NCBI GenBank assembly: GCA_002698425.1
Contig: NZXU01000036.1
Span: forward strand, 1-64,000
Length of the DNA: 64,000 nt
Direction: 5' to 3'
From: Ahrensia sp.
GTDB taxonomy: Bacteria; Pseudomonadota; Alphaproteobacteria; Rhizobiales; Rhizobiaceae
Made by a program: the position numbers and the translations under genes. The stretch's first letter is position 1; every line of letters begins with the position of its first letter. Below are positions 33,680 to 42,972 of the stretch, piece after piece. The notes under the pieces are model-generated. The model searched no databases. It was not told the DNA's origin and saw only the letters and a program-made list of their open reading frames with translations.

Positions 33680-36463
33680 GTGACAGACACCCCGAAGCGC
33701 AAGCTGATTGAAGTCGGCATCCCGCTCAAGACGATTAACGAGGAGTCCGCTGGAGAGAAATACATACGACTCGGCCATCCCTCCACGCTGCACCTGTGGT
33801 GGGCGCGCCGCCCCCTGGCCGCTGCTCGGGCAGTTCTGTTCGCGCAACTCGTCGATGACCCCTCCTCCCATCCGGAGAAGTTCCCCACCGATGAAGACAT
33901 CGCAGTGGAACGAAAGCGCCTCCACCAACTGATGGAAGAACTCGCCGCCTGGAGCAACGCGAACAACGCGGAGCTACTCGATCAAGCCCACAAAGAGATC
34001 TTGGCATCAACGGGCGGCAACCCTCCACCCATACTCGATCCCTTCGCCGGCGGCGGCACCATACCTCTCGAAGCGCAGCGTCTCGGCCTGGAAGCCCACG
34101 CATCTGATCTCAATCCAGTCGCTGTTCTGATCAACAAGGCACTTATCGAGATCCCTCCGAAATTCGCCGGGCGGCCGCCGGTTTCTCCCGAAGTTGGCCG
34201 AGATCAACTTGCCCATCCCTGGCCGCGCGCCACTGGGCTAGCCGAGGATGTCCGCCGCTACAGCAATTGGATTCGTGTCGAAGCCGAGAAACGCATCGGC
34301 CATCTCTACCCCAAAGCCATACTGCCCGATGGCTCGAAAGCGACTGTCATTGCTTGGATCTGGGCTCGGACCGTTAAGTGCCCTAACCCTGCTTGCGGCA
34401 TCACGATGCCCCTGGCTCGATCATGGTGGCTTGGTAAGAAAAAGGGCAAGGAGGCCTACTCTGTCCCAGTCGTTGTCAACGGAAAGGTTGTCTTCAGCAT
34501 TGGTCACGACGCGCGAACGGCACCAAGGGGCGAAGACGACGGCACCCTCAAGCGTGCGGGAGCCGTGTGTATAGGTTGTGGCGCCGCGGCTGATCGCGAT
34601 TATCTGCGAGTCCAGGGCCAAGCGGGGCTCATCGGGCATCAGTTGATGGCCACTGTTGCCCAAGGAAACCGGTCTCGGATTTACCTCGATCCGACGCCGG
34701 AAGACGAAACGGTTGCGAAGGTGGCGCGCCCGAGCGGTATGCCAGATCAGGAGCTTGGCTACCACCCAAGGGACGTATCTGCCCCCCCTTATGGCATGAC
34801 GATATTTTCGGACTTGTTCACTGCTAGGCAATTGACGGCATTCGACATCTTTACCGAGTTGATCGGTGAGGCCCGCAAACATGTGCTTGAGAGTGCGTTA
34901 GCCGCCGGCCTACCTGAAGGCGACTGCCTCGAAAACGGCGGCGGTGAGGCTGTCGCATATGCCGACAGCATTGCCTTGTATCTCGGACTAATCGTGTCGC
35001 GGCTGACCGACTACCACTCCTCACTCACAACCTGGGCGAGCAACCCGCAAATGGAGATTCTTCGAAACCTGTTTGCGCGTCAAGCAATCGCAATGGCTTG
35101 GGATTTCGCTGAAGGCAATCCATTTGGAGATTCATCAGGCACGTTTATTCGAATGGTCGAAGCCGTATCCAAGGTCATCGAGTATCTGCCGACCGGTCCT
35201 GTTGGCCATGTGAGCCAGCTTGATGCTAAGTCCGCATTCACAGGCGGCTACTTGGTGTCAACTGATCCGCCGTATTACGACAACATCGGTTATTCGGACC
35301 TGTCTGACTTTTTCTACGTTTGGCTTCGCCGGTCACTGGGTTCGGTTTTTCCAACTCTTCTCAGCACAGTTCTGGTTCCGAAAGCTGACGAGCTTGTGGC
35401 TAACCCGTACCGTCACGGGGGCAGCGACGGCGCCCGAGAGTTCTTTGAGGCTGGCTTCGGAGAAGTTTTCCGGCAAGCACGTAAATCAGCATTGCCGAAC
35501 TTTCCCATCACCGTCTATTACGCCTTCAAGCAGTCCGAGACGACTGAAGGCGGGGAAGTCTCGACCGGTTGGGAAACCCTGCTTGAAGCCATGATCCAAG
35601 CCGGATGGACCGTCACTGCGACTTGGCCAATGCGAAGCGAGCGCGGAGGCCGGTTGATAAGCGTAGGGACAAACGCCCTCGCGTCGTCGATCGTGTTGGC
35701 TCTTCGCCCGCGTCCGGAGGATGCACCGCGGACTGATCGCCGCCGTTTCATCGCAACTCTGAAAGCGGAACTTCCATCGGCGTTGAGGGACTTGCAGCAG
35801 GGGGCAATTGCACCGGTAGATCTTCCGCAGGCCGCCATCGGGCCGGGCATGGCAGTGTTCTCGCGATATTCGGCGGTGCTGGAGGATGACGGATCAACGA
35901 TGCCAGTGCGATCTGCGCTGGCCCGGATCAACGAAGTTCTCGATGAGGTCTTGGTCGAGCAAGAAGGTGACTTCGACTCCGACACTCGGTTTGCGATTGT
36001 GTGGTTTCGTCAGTACGGATTTGAGCCCGGGCCGTACGGAGACGCGGACAACATCGCTAGGGCACGAAACGCCTCGATCGACCACCTCGATCATGCAGGA
36101 ATCCTGACCAGTCGGGCCAGTAAAGTCACACTCCTAGCCCCCGGCAATCTCGACCCCACTTACGACCCCGCGACTGACCCTTCAATCAGCGTCTGGGAGG
36201 TCGTCATGCACCTCACCCGACTTCTAGCAGCTGAGGGCATCCCCGCCGCCGCCGCGATGCTGGGACGTGTCCCAGCATCCATCGAGCCCGATCTGTGCAA
36301 AGAGTTGGCCTTTTTGTTGTTCTCGGTCTCGGAGCGGCGCAAGGAAACCAAGCTGGCCGTGGACTTCAACGCATTGGGCACAGCGTGGAACGAAATCGCC
36401 GCAGGAGCCGCAACAGCAGCGTCTCGACCCGTTCAATCAACGATCGACTTCGAGGGGGAATAG
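33680..36463 (+). CDS. DUF1156 adenine-specific DNA methyltransferase
   Basis: About 927 residues from a GTG at 33680 after an AGAGG site. The N terminus KLIEVGIPLKTINEESAGEK and HPSTLHLWWARRPL is the DUF1156 hallmark. Motif I DPFAGGGTIPLEA is near residue 118 and the catalytic DPPYYDNIGYSDL near residue 529. A Cys pair at CPNPAC and CIGCG suggests an inserted zinc ribbon. Such proteins occur with DUF499 ATPases and SNF2 helicases in defence loci, where they presumably modify host DNA. The central part is less GC-rich than the ends, as in PglX. Confidence 0.85.
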   Translation: MTDTPKRKLIEVGIPLKTINEESAGEKYIRLGHPSTLHLWWARRPLAAARAVLFAQLVDDPSSHPEKFPTDEDIAVERKRLHQLMEELAAWSNANNAELLDQAHKEILASTGGNPPPILDPFAGGGTIPLEAQRLGLEAHASDLNPVAVLINKALIEIPPKFAGRPPVSPEVGRDQLAHPWPRATGLAEDVRRYSNWIRVEAEKRIGHLYPKAILPDGSKATVIAWIWARTVKCPNPACGITMPLARSWWLGKKKGKEAYSVPVVVNGKVVFSIGHDARTAPRGEDDGTLKRAGAVCIGCGAAADRDYLRVQGQAGLIGHQLMATVAQGNRSRIYLDPTPEDETVAKVARPSGMPDQELGYHPRDVSAPPYGMTIFSDLFTARQLTAFDIFTELIGEARKHVLESALAAGLPEGDCLENGGGEAVAYADSIALYLGLIVSRLTDYHSSLTTWASNPQMEILRNLFARQAIAMAWDFAEGNPFGDSSGTFIRMVEAVSKVIEYLPTGPVGHVSQLDAKSAFTGGYLVSTDPPYYDNIGYSDLSDFFYVWLRRSLGSVFPTLLSTVLVPKADELVANPYRHGGSDGAREFFEAGFGEVFRQARKSALPNFPITVYYAFKQSETTEGGEVSTGWETLLEAMIQAGWTVTATWPMRSERGGRLISVGTNALASSIVLALRPRPEDAPRTDRRRFIATLKAELPSALRDLQQGAIAPVDLPQAAIGPGMAVFSRYSAVLEDDGSTMPVRSALARINEVLDEVLVEQEGDFDSDTRFAIVWFRQYGFEPGPYGDADNIARARNASIDHLDHAGILTSRASKVTLLAPGNLDPTYDPATDPSISVWEVVMHLTRLLAAEGIPAAAAMLGRVPASIEPDLCKELAFLLFSVSERRKETKLAVDFNALGTAWNEIAAGAATAASRPVQSTIDFEGE

Positions 36464-36467
36464 CTAG

Positions 36468-39400
36468 ATGGCGACCAGTAACCGCGAACGCATCCGCCGG
36501 GCGTTGGAACTGCTCGGCGAATCGCTGGACACGTTCATCACCGGCGCTACCCGCGACAAGATCCCCGCCGACAAGAACTGGACGATGCTGCTCGCCGCCA
36601 AAGATGCCAGCAAGGGCGCCGGCGGCGACAAGAAGTACAACTCGGTCGACCCACAGAACGGGTTGCGGATGCTGACCGAGAACGTCACCGCTCGGGCGAT
36701 TCCGGGCTGGTATCCGTTCGGGGACTTGCTGTCTCGCGCGGAGCAGAGCCTGGCCAGTGAGATGCGGGAAGTCCGCGACCGCGAGGCCCACCATGAGCCC
36801 TTCACTGCTGATGACGCTTACCGGGCCCTGGACACCGCAGAACGGCTGCTGCGGGCCATCGGTGCGCCTGAATCGGCTGACGAAGTCAAACGCTCGCGGA
36901 TCGACCTGCGGCGGGTGTCCTCCGAGCAGGAAGACCGCCGCGTGGTCGGGATCGCCGGTGCTACGGAGGTCGGCTCGGTTGGACTTCCACCCTGGAGAGA
37001 AGTCCTACGGCCCCACGATGATGTGGCCAGGGGCAACTTCCGGGCCGCGGAGTTCGCCGCAGACCTGGCGATGGTCGCCCGCGGCGAAGGAGATCCCGAA
37101 TACACCGACCCTGTCGAGTTCTTCCGCCGCACCTTCCTCACAGGGGGCCTGCGCGACCTGATCACCCGCGCGGTCAAACGGCTCTCCGGGGATATGAACG
37201 CCTCTCCAGTGATCAACCTGCAGACCAACTTCGGCGGCGGCAAGACCCATTCCATGCTGGCCCTGTGGCACTTGGCATCCGGCCGGCCGATCACCGAGTA
37301 CCCACAGGAGATCGAGGACCTGCTAGGGGCAGCCAAGCTCGGCCGGCCCATCGGGCGGGTCGCACTGGTTGGTAACCATCTGGAACCGTCGGGCCTGAAA
37401 CCCAAACCGGACGGCACCAAGATCAACACGCTGTGGGGCGAGCTGGCCTGGCAACTCGGCGGTCGTGAAGCCTACGAGATCGTCGCCGAAGCCGACCGCA
37501 CCTCCACCAACCCCGGCGACAGCCTGCGCGAACTACTCACCAAATACGCTCCGGCGGTCATCCTGATCGATGAATGGGTGGCCTACGCCCGCCAGCTCTA
37601 CGGCCGAGACGACCTCGCCGGCGGCAGCTTCGACACCCAGTTCACCTTCGCCCAAACCCTCACCGAGACAGCCAAAGCCGTCCCCGGGGCACTGGTGGTC
37701 ATCTCAATCCCGGCCTCAGCCCGGGACACCGACGGCGACGACAACATCAGCGAGGAAGAAGTCGGCGGCGAGAACGGCCGCGAAGCACTGCGCCGGTTGC
37801 AGAACATCGTGCGACGGGTTGCCGACCAGTGGAAGGCCGCCAATCCCGAAGAGTCCTTCGAGATCGTCAAACGGCGGCTGTTCACCGCACCCGACGGGGA
37901 AGCTCTGGCACGGATCAACGCCACGGCCAACGCTGTCGTGAAGTTCTACCGCCAGCATCACTCCGAGTTCCCCAGCGAGGTCACCGAGAACGCCTACACC
38001 GACCGTATCCGCGCTACCTACCCGATTCACCCGGAACTGTTCGACCGGCTCTACCAGGAGTGGTCGACCCTGGAGCGGTTCCAACGCACCCGCGGCGTGC
38101 TGCGGTTGATGAACACCATCGTCGGCTCGCTCTGGCGCAGCAACGACACCGCGCCACTGATCATGCCCGGCTCCGTGCCTCTTCGGGACGCGGACGTGAT
38201 GACCGAGATAAGCCAGTACCTCGAGGACCAGTGGAAGGTCATCATCGACACCGACGTCGATGGAACCAATGCAGCGCCAACGCAGGTCGATCGAGACAAC
38301 CCAGATCTCCTCGGTAAGCGCTTTGTCACCCAGCGGCTGGCCCGCACCGTGTTCGTTGGGGCAACCCCCACCCTGAACAGCGCCCACAAGGGCATCCATA
38401 AGCAGCGGGCATTCCTGGGAACCGCACTCCCCGGCGACGTGCCCGGCAACTTCTACTCCGCCCTTAACCAACTCGCGGACAAAGCGACCTACTTCTACTC
38501 TTCGGGGGAACAGTACTGGTTCGATACCCAGGCCAACACCACCCGCACCGCCCGCGACTACGCCGAACGGCTTCACCCCGAGGATGTGTGGGTCGAAGTC
38601 ATCCGGCGGCTGCAGGACCACCGCAGCCCATCTGCGGATGGGTTCGCCGCCGTCCACGTCGCACCGGAGAGCTCCGCTGATGTTCCCGACGGGCAGGAAG
38701 CCCGGCTGGTCATCGTGCCACCGGCTCACGTCCACGACCGCCGCCAGGGCGCCGACTCGCCAGCCTATCAGTGGGCAACTCAGGTGCTGGAGCGCCGCGG
38801 GTCCGGGGCGCGGACCCACCGCAACATGTTGGTGTTCCTGGGGGCCGACGCTGCTCGCTACGACGAACTGCAGTTCTCGATTCGCGAATACCTTGCCTGG
38901 AAGTACGTGCGGGACAACGCAGATGGCGCGCTCAACCTGACGGCCCAGCAGCGCCAGCAAGCCGTCGAGCGCCTCGAACGCGCCGACCGCACGGCGAAGG
39001 ACAGGCTGCTCGGCGCCTATCACTGGGCCTTGGTCCCATCGCAACCTGATCCGGCCCGGCCAATGCAACTTGAGGCGATCAAGGCCGAAGGCAGCCCGGA
39101 CAACCTGGCCAAGCGCACCGCCGCACGGCTGATCGAGAAGTCCGAACTCGTCCTTCGCCGGGCATCGGCCGCGATCCGCCTCGATCTGGACACGACCTTG
39201 GCCGCGGTCTTCGACCGCGACGGCCACATCAGCCTGGGAACCCTTTGGGCCTACTACACGACCTACCCGTACCTCGCCCGCCTGCGCAATCGCAAAGTCC
39301 TGGAAGACGGGGTCCTGTCCTCACTCGACACGCCCATCGACTGGCAGAACCAAGGATTCGCCCTAGCCGACGGCTGGGACGGACAGAAGTACACCGGACT

Positions 39401-39845
39401 GGTCCTGCCCACCGACCCTGCCGGCGAGCAGCGGGCCACGGTCGACAGCCTTCTTCTAGTGAAGCCGCGACGCGCGGAAGATCAACGCGCTCATGAGGTT
39501 CCGCCCGGAGCACCGGAGCCTCCGGGGCCGCCACCCGGTCCTGGGCCGCATCCGCCGGGGCCGTATCCCCCCGGGCCTGCGGCGCCACCGCCTGCGCCAC
39601 CACGACCGGAGCAGACGCGGTATTTCGGCACAGTCAAGCTGAACCCCGACTTCTACGCACGGGACTTCGGCAAGATCACCAGCGAGGTGATCCAGCACCT
39701 GGCCGCCGTTGACGGTGTGCAGCTGGAGGTCAGGCTTGAGATCACGGCCGTCGCAAACAACGGGTTCGACGAAGCCAAGATTCGGACGATCAGGGAGAAC
39801 GCCCAGACACTGAAGTTCGAGCAGTCCGGGTTCGAAGCAGAGTGA
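36468..39845 (+). CDS. DUF499 ATPase, anti-phage associated
   Basis: 1,125 residues, ATG 4 nt after the DUF1156 stop with a purine-rich site in between. Walker A NFGGGKTHSMLAL is near residue 258 and Walker B AVILIDEWVAYA near 363. A strongly Pro/Gly-rich linker (about residues 1008-1046) separates the ATPase from a small C-terminal domain starting RYFGTVKLNP. DUF499 proteins partner DUF1156 methyltransferases and helicases in defence islands. With the helicase split, the system may be inactive or may have lost its restriction arm while keeping modification. Confidence 0.85.
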   Translation: MATSNRERIRRALELLGESLDTFITGATRDKIPADKNWTMLLAAKDASKGAGGDKKYNSVDPQNGLRMLTENVTARAIPGWYPFGDLLSRAEQSLASEMREVRDREAHHEPFTADDAYRALDTAERLLRAIGAPESADEVKRSRIDLRRVSSEQEDRRVVGIAGATEVGSVGLPPWREVLRPHDDVARGNFRAAEFAADLAMVARGEGDPEYTDPVEFFRRTFLTGGLRDLITRAVKRLSGDMNASPVINLQTNFGGGKTHSMLALWHLASGRPITEYPQEIEDLLGAAKLGRPIGRVALVGNHLEPSGLKPKPDGTKINTLWGELAWQLGGREAYEIVAEADRTSTNPGDSLRELLTKYAPAVILIDEWVAYARQLYGRDDLAGGSFDTQFTFAQTLTETAKAVPGALVVISIPASARDTDGDDNISEEEVGGENGREALRRLQNIVRRVADQWKAANPEESFEIVKRRLFTAPDGEALARINATANAVVKFYRQHHSEFPSEVTENAYTDRIRATYPIHPELFDRLYQEWSTLERFQRTRGVLRLMNTIVGSLWRSNDTAPLIMPGSVPLRDADVMTEISQYLEDQWKVIIDTDVDGTNAAPTQVDRDNPDLLGKRFVTQRLARTVFVGATPTLNSAHKGIHKQRAFLGTALPGDVPGNFYSALNQLADKATYFYSSGEQYWFDTQANTTRTARDYAERLHPEDVWVEVIRRLQDHRSPSADGFAAVHVAPESSADVPDGQEARLVIVPPAHVHDRRQGADSPAYQWATQVLERRGSGARTHRNMLVFLGADAARYDELQFSIREYLAWKYVRDNADGALNLTAQQRQQAVERLERADRTAKDRLLGAYHWALVPSQPDPARPMQLEAIKAEGSPDNLAKRTAARLIEKSELVLRRASAAIRLDLDTTLAAVFDRDGHISLGTLWAYYTTYPYLARLRNRKVLEDGVLSSLDTPIDWQNQGFALADGWDGQKYTGLVLPTDPAGEQRATVDSLLLVKPRRAEDQRAHEVPPGAPEPPGPPPGPGPHPPGPYPPGPAAPPPAPPRPEQTRYFGTVKLNPDFYARDFGKITSEVIQHLAAVDGVQLEVRLEITAVANNGFDEAKIRTIRENAQTLKFEQSGFEAE

Positions 39846-39940
39846 GGATCACGGCTTCGAACGCAACCGCTGACCGAGTGCCTCTGGCAATTGCGTCGTT
39901 TTTGTCCAGGCTTAACTCAACGGCCTTCGCTAGGAACGCC

Positions 39941-40156
39941 TCAAGGAGAACCGCATCGACACTGCCAGGAACGTTTTTCCTCCGGATCTCGGGCCGTCGC
40001 GCCAGTTTCGTTCTGAGTTCGTCGCGCGGATCGGTCGACCAGCGACAGCATCTGCTCGGTAGTAATCTCAAGCCGTTGCCCCTTGGCGAAACCCCAGTCC
40101 AAGAGCTTCACTTCGGTTGCTTCATCGGCTACCCCTTTTCCGATGACGGCCCATCA
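39941..40156 (-). pseudogene. Possible coding remnant
   Basis: On the minus strand a frame of about 70 codons reads plausibly as protein (EVKLLDWGFAKGQRLEITTE, then MLSLVDRSARRTQ) but has no start codon near its beginning and ends without a recognised domain. The region 39846-40238 otherwise contains only the promoter of the next gene. It may be the tail of a lost gene. Confidence 0.25.
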
Positions 40157-40226
40157 CCGGGGTAGGCTATGTCTTTGCGATGTTCGACCCGATGATTTTG
40201 TGCAGGAGGGACCCGCCGGGCGACTT

Positions 40227-40238
40227 TAGGCTCGATGC
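40227..40238 (+). promoter_or_regulatory. Leaderless -10 box before DUF2637 gene
   Basis: TAGGCT (40227-40232) followed 6 nt later by the ATG at 40239, so transcription probably starts at or next to the start codon. A TTGTGC lies further upstream at 40198, but the spacing is too long to count as a -35. Confidence 0.4.
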
Positions 40239-41306
40239 ATGACTCTGCACCAGCACGACGTAGCAGGACTGGAGTCTTCGGAAGCCGCCACCGAGACCGC
40301 CTCGGCCGTCGACGATTGCCGCCGCGCTGGCACCTTCTTTCTCGGCTGGTTGATCCTGGCGGCGGCGATGTCGCTTTCCGGCAATGTCGGTCATGCTCTG
40401 CTGATCGCGCCATCGGAAACCCGTTGGCTGGCCGCCCTCGCGGCTCTGGTGCCGCCGACGGTTCTTCTGGCAGCAACACATTCGGCGACCTGGCTCGTCC
40501 GCGCTCGATCGGTTGGCTGGGTGTACTGGGTGGCGCTGGCCCTTACCGCCGCGTTGGCTCTCGGATCATTCGCTCTGTCGTTCGACGCGCTGCGTTCCTT
40601 CGCGGTCATGCTGGGGATTCGAGAGTCCATGTCGTGGATCTGGCCTGCGGTCATCGATGTCGCGATCGCACACGCGACGCTGTGCTTGCTGTCGCTGACC
40701 AGGCCCAAGCGGGCCAAGACGTCGCACGCGGTCGAAGCGAAGCCGGAAGCAACACCTTCGTCGACTTCGGCGCACACCGGCGGCTATATCGCGCAGGGCG
40801 AGACCGAGCAGATGGTTGAGGATCGACCGCAATCTCTGCTGCCGAACCCGATGCGAAGCTCGGCGCGTGCGCGGACTAGCGAGACGCAAGCCGGGCCCAT
40901 GCCCAAACGTGAGTCGAGCAGCACCTACGCATCCGCTTTCGCGCCGGCCGCTGTGCGCCACGGACACCCGCCAACCGACAGCGGCGCCGATGGGCAGCGC
41001 CCACTGGGACGGGCATTGAGGGCCGTACCTGCCCGCGCGGTCACATCAGCGCTGCCCGCGTCTGAGTTGTGCACTGAGACGGGCGTGGAGTCCACCGTTG
41101 AGAGTTGGCGCCCGATGGCGGAGTCGCTGGTGCGCGAGGGGATCACCACGAAAGAGCCAGATCTGATCGCCAAGATTCTCGCCGACAATGCCGCCGGTAC
41201 CCCACCGAGCACGATCGGACGCCGCCACGAGGTTCATCACACCACCGTGAATCGAATTCTCTCCGCCGCCGAGCAGCTGGCCGAGACCAGCACCGCGGCC
41301 AGGTAG
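40239..41306 (+). CDS. DUF2637 membrane protein with C-terminal HTH-like region
   Basis: 355 residues. Four membrane helices in residues 28-160 (GTFFLGWLILAAAMSLSGNV begins the first) match the DUF2637 pattern found on actinobacterial plasmids and integrative elements. The C-terminal 70 residues look like a small HTH (EPDLIAKILADN, then STIGRRHEVHHTTVNRIL), as in other plasmid-borne DUF2637 proteins. It marks the start of the plasmid-like part of the window. Function of the family is not established; a link to replication or transfer control is likely from context. Confidence 0.8.
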   Translation: MTLHQHDVAGLESSEAATETASAVDDCRRAGTFFLGWLILAAAMSLSGNVGHALLIAPSETRWLAALAALVPPTVLLAATHSATWLVRARSVGWVYWVALALTAALALGSFALSFDALRSFAVMLGIRESMSWIWPAVIDVAIAHATLCLLSLTRPKRAKTSHAVEAKPEATPSSTSAHTGGYIAQGETEQMVEDRPQSLLPNPMRSSARARTSETQAGPMPKRESSSTYASAFAPAAVRHGHPPTDSGADGQRPLGRALRAVPARAVTSALPASELCTETGVESTVESWRPMAESLVREGITTKEPDLIAKILADNAAGTPPSTIGRRHEVHHTTVNRILSAAEQLAETSTAAR

Positions 41307-41344
41307 GCAAGACCGCTCGTCGGCGTGGGCGTTGGGGTTCGGCC

Positions 41345-41509
41345 TTACGACGCGGCGCGTTCGATGCCCAATGAGCGTTCGCGCAGAAGAAAGGGAAGGC
41401 TGACGCCTTGGGTCTGCGCCTCGCCGCGCAGTCGTTCCATTTGGTCAGCCGTGAAGCGTACGAACACACCCTCGGTGAGTTGTCGAGTCTCGGTCCCTTT
41501 GCCACTCAT
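41345..41509 (-). CDS. Ribbon-helix-helix-like mini-protein, 54 aa
   Basis: A short frame from an ATG at 41509 with GGGAA upstream. The sequence VFVRFTADQMERLRGEAQTQ and then GVSLPFLLRERSL fits a CopG/MobC-type ribbon-helix-helix: one strand, two helices. It reads away from a 20-bp near-palindrome (41559-41578) placed in its promoter region, as expected of an autorepressor. It could instead be a relaxosome accessory protein. Confidence 0.55.
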   Translation of the reverse strand: MSGKGTETRQLTEGVFVRFTADQMERLRGEAQTQGVSLPFLLRERSLGIERAAS

Positions 41510-41558
41510 CGCCGTTCCCTTTCGCGGTGCACGAAGATGGTCCTAGTGTAGGACATCC

Positions 41559-41578
41559 ATGTCGTTAATTAGCGACAT
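41559..41578. promoter_or_regulatory. 20-bp near-palindromic operator
   Basis: ATGTCG, TTAATTAG, CGACAT: a dyad with one mismatch pair in the centre. A related half-site CATGTCGCTA follows about 20 bp on, and GGACAT/TGTCC elements flank it. It lies between the ribbon-helix-helix-like gene (leftward) and the HTH gene at 41680 (rightward), so it could control both. The AT-rich core stands out in this GC-rich DNA. Confidence 0.5.
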
Positions 41579-41679
41579 TGCTCGTCAGGTGGCTTCCGCA
41601 TGTCGCTACGAGTGTCCTTATCTAGGAGCATAATGTTCTAGACGGGACGACGAGAACCGAACAGCCGACGTAAGCAGGG

Positions 41680-42122
41680 ATGAGCGAGCCTAAGACACCA
41701 CCCGCCGGGGTCGAGACGGAACCACAGGGTCCAGTGGTGCCGTTGAAGGAGGCTGCGTCCCGGCTGGGTAAGGATCCGCGCACGCTGATCAAGGCGATCA
41801 CGGCGGGCCGGCTTCGCGGTGGCGCTCTGCCGCGGCCGGAACGGCTGCGGTGGTACGTCTACGCCGACGAACTGCCTGCTGCCGCGGGGCGGCGGTTGCG
41901 GTCTACTCCCCCGCGGATGCTCTGGTGGAGGATCTGCGTTCGCAGGTGGTGTCGCTTGCTGAGGCGAACCGGTTGTTGATCGCCGCTCAGCAGGATCTTC
42001 TTGATGCCGGCGATGCCGATCAGGGTTCGGCGGCGAAGTACCGCGCTGCGGCGCGGCGCTATCTGGATGCGTTAGGGCAGTTCATGACGCCGGGTCATCT
42101 GGGCGACCTGGTCGATCAGTAG
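41680..42122 (+). pseudogene. HTH plasmid protein, frameshifted
   Basis: From the ATG at 41680 the frame encodes VVPLKEAASRLGKDPRTLIK, an excisionase-like HTH, through YVYADELPAAAG. At about 41885-41900, in a G-rich run, coding potential moves to the -1 frame and continues as AAVAVYSPADALVEDLRSQV to a stop at 42122. Joined, the product is about 147 residues with a C-terminal coiled coil. One missing base explains it, by mutation or assembly error; no slippery heptamer was seen. The end overlaps the convergent parB by 41 nt. Confidence 0.55.
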
Positions 42123-42972
42123 GGCCGTTCAGCCGGCTGAGTTCACCGAGCAGTTTGAGCAGCTTGCTTATCCCGTCGGCGCCGAGGTAGGTGCGTAGGG
42201 CGTGGGCGAGCTGTTCGGGTTGGTTGTCGAAATCGGCCAGCGCCGAGGCGATGACGCGGGAGCGGCTCGGGGGGCGGCGTTTGCCGCTGTCCTGGTCTGG
42301 GTCGTTGTTGCGGTCGAGGGTGGCCTGCCACCGCGCGACCTGTTCGGCGAGCGGCACTTTGGCCAGTTGCCGCGCCTCGCGGATGGCCAGTTCGCCGCGC
42401 CGTAGCGCGCTTTGCAGTTCTGGCGCCAGCTTCAGTAGGGCGCGTCGCTGGGAGACCCACGCCGCGGTTCTATGTAGCCGTGCAGCGGCTTCGTCGGCGC
42501 GTCCGCACTCGGCGACGAGCGCCTCCACAGCGCGCGCTTCTTCGATGACGTCGAAGTCCTGGCGGTCGACGTTTTCGGCGATGCACGCTGAGATGAGGGT
42601 GATTCGGTCGCGGGCGATCTCGTCGTTGATGACGACGGCGAGGTCGCTGCGGCCGTACTTGTGGGCTGCGGCGAGTCGGCGGCACCCGTTGATCACGACG
42701 TAGCGTGCCGAGATCTGGTCCTCGGGAAACAGTTTGAGGTATGCGGCGCTGGTGACTGCCAGCGCGGGTTGGAGTTGGATGTCGGCGATCGATTCCAGAT
42801 CCGCGAGGTCCCCGACGTCTTCGCGCGGATTGCGTGGATTGGCGGTGAGGTCGCTCAACACGATGGCGTGGCCCTGGATACCGTCTGGACCCTGTGCGCT
42901 GCGGTCCACCGGTGATTTGTGGCCCACGGATGCGGCGAGGTCGGCGAGGTTGGTGCGCTGTCCCCGTGCCAT
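42082..42972 (-). CDS. parB: ParB-like partition protein
   Basis: 296 residues from an ATG at 42972 that overlaps the parA stop. An N-terminal ParB/Spo0J nuclease-like domain (ANPRNPREDVGDLADLESIA, then VVINGCRRLAAAHKYG, equivalent to the GERRxxA box) is followed by a KorB/ParB HTH near residues 160-190 (ADEAAARLHRTAAWVSQRRA). It would bind a centromere site and partner the ParA encoded just upstream. Candidate sites are the two palindromes in 44002-44250. Confidence 0.8.
   Translation of the reverse strand: MARGQRTNLADLAASVGHKSPVDRSAQGPDGIQGHAIVLSDLTANPRNPREDVGDLADLESIADIQLQPALAVTSAAYLKLFPEDQISARYVVINGCRRLAAAHKYGRSDLAVVINDEIARDRITLISACIAENVDRQDFDVIEEARAVEALVAECGRADEAAARLHRTAAWVSQRRALLKLAPELQSALRRGELAIREARQLAKVPLAEQVARWQATLDRNNDPDQDSGKRRPPSRSRVIASALADFDNQPEQLAHALRTYLGADGISKLLKLLGELSRLNGPTDRPGRPDDPAS

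Noticed and set aside
37716..39227. 503-codon minus-strand frame
   Set aside because: Antisense to the DUF499 ATPase gene and without recognisable domains.
4038..39845. Naming the outer operon DISARM
   Set aside because: The helicase is DrmD-like, but drmA, drmB (DUF1998) and drmC (PLD) are absent; DUF1156 and DUF499 point to a different, related cluster type.
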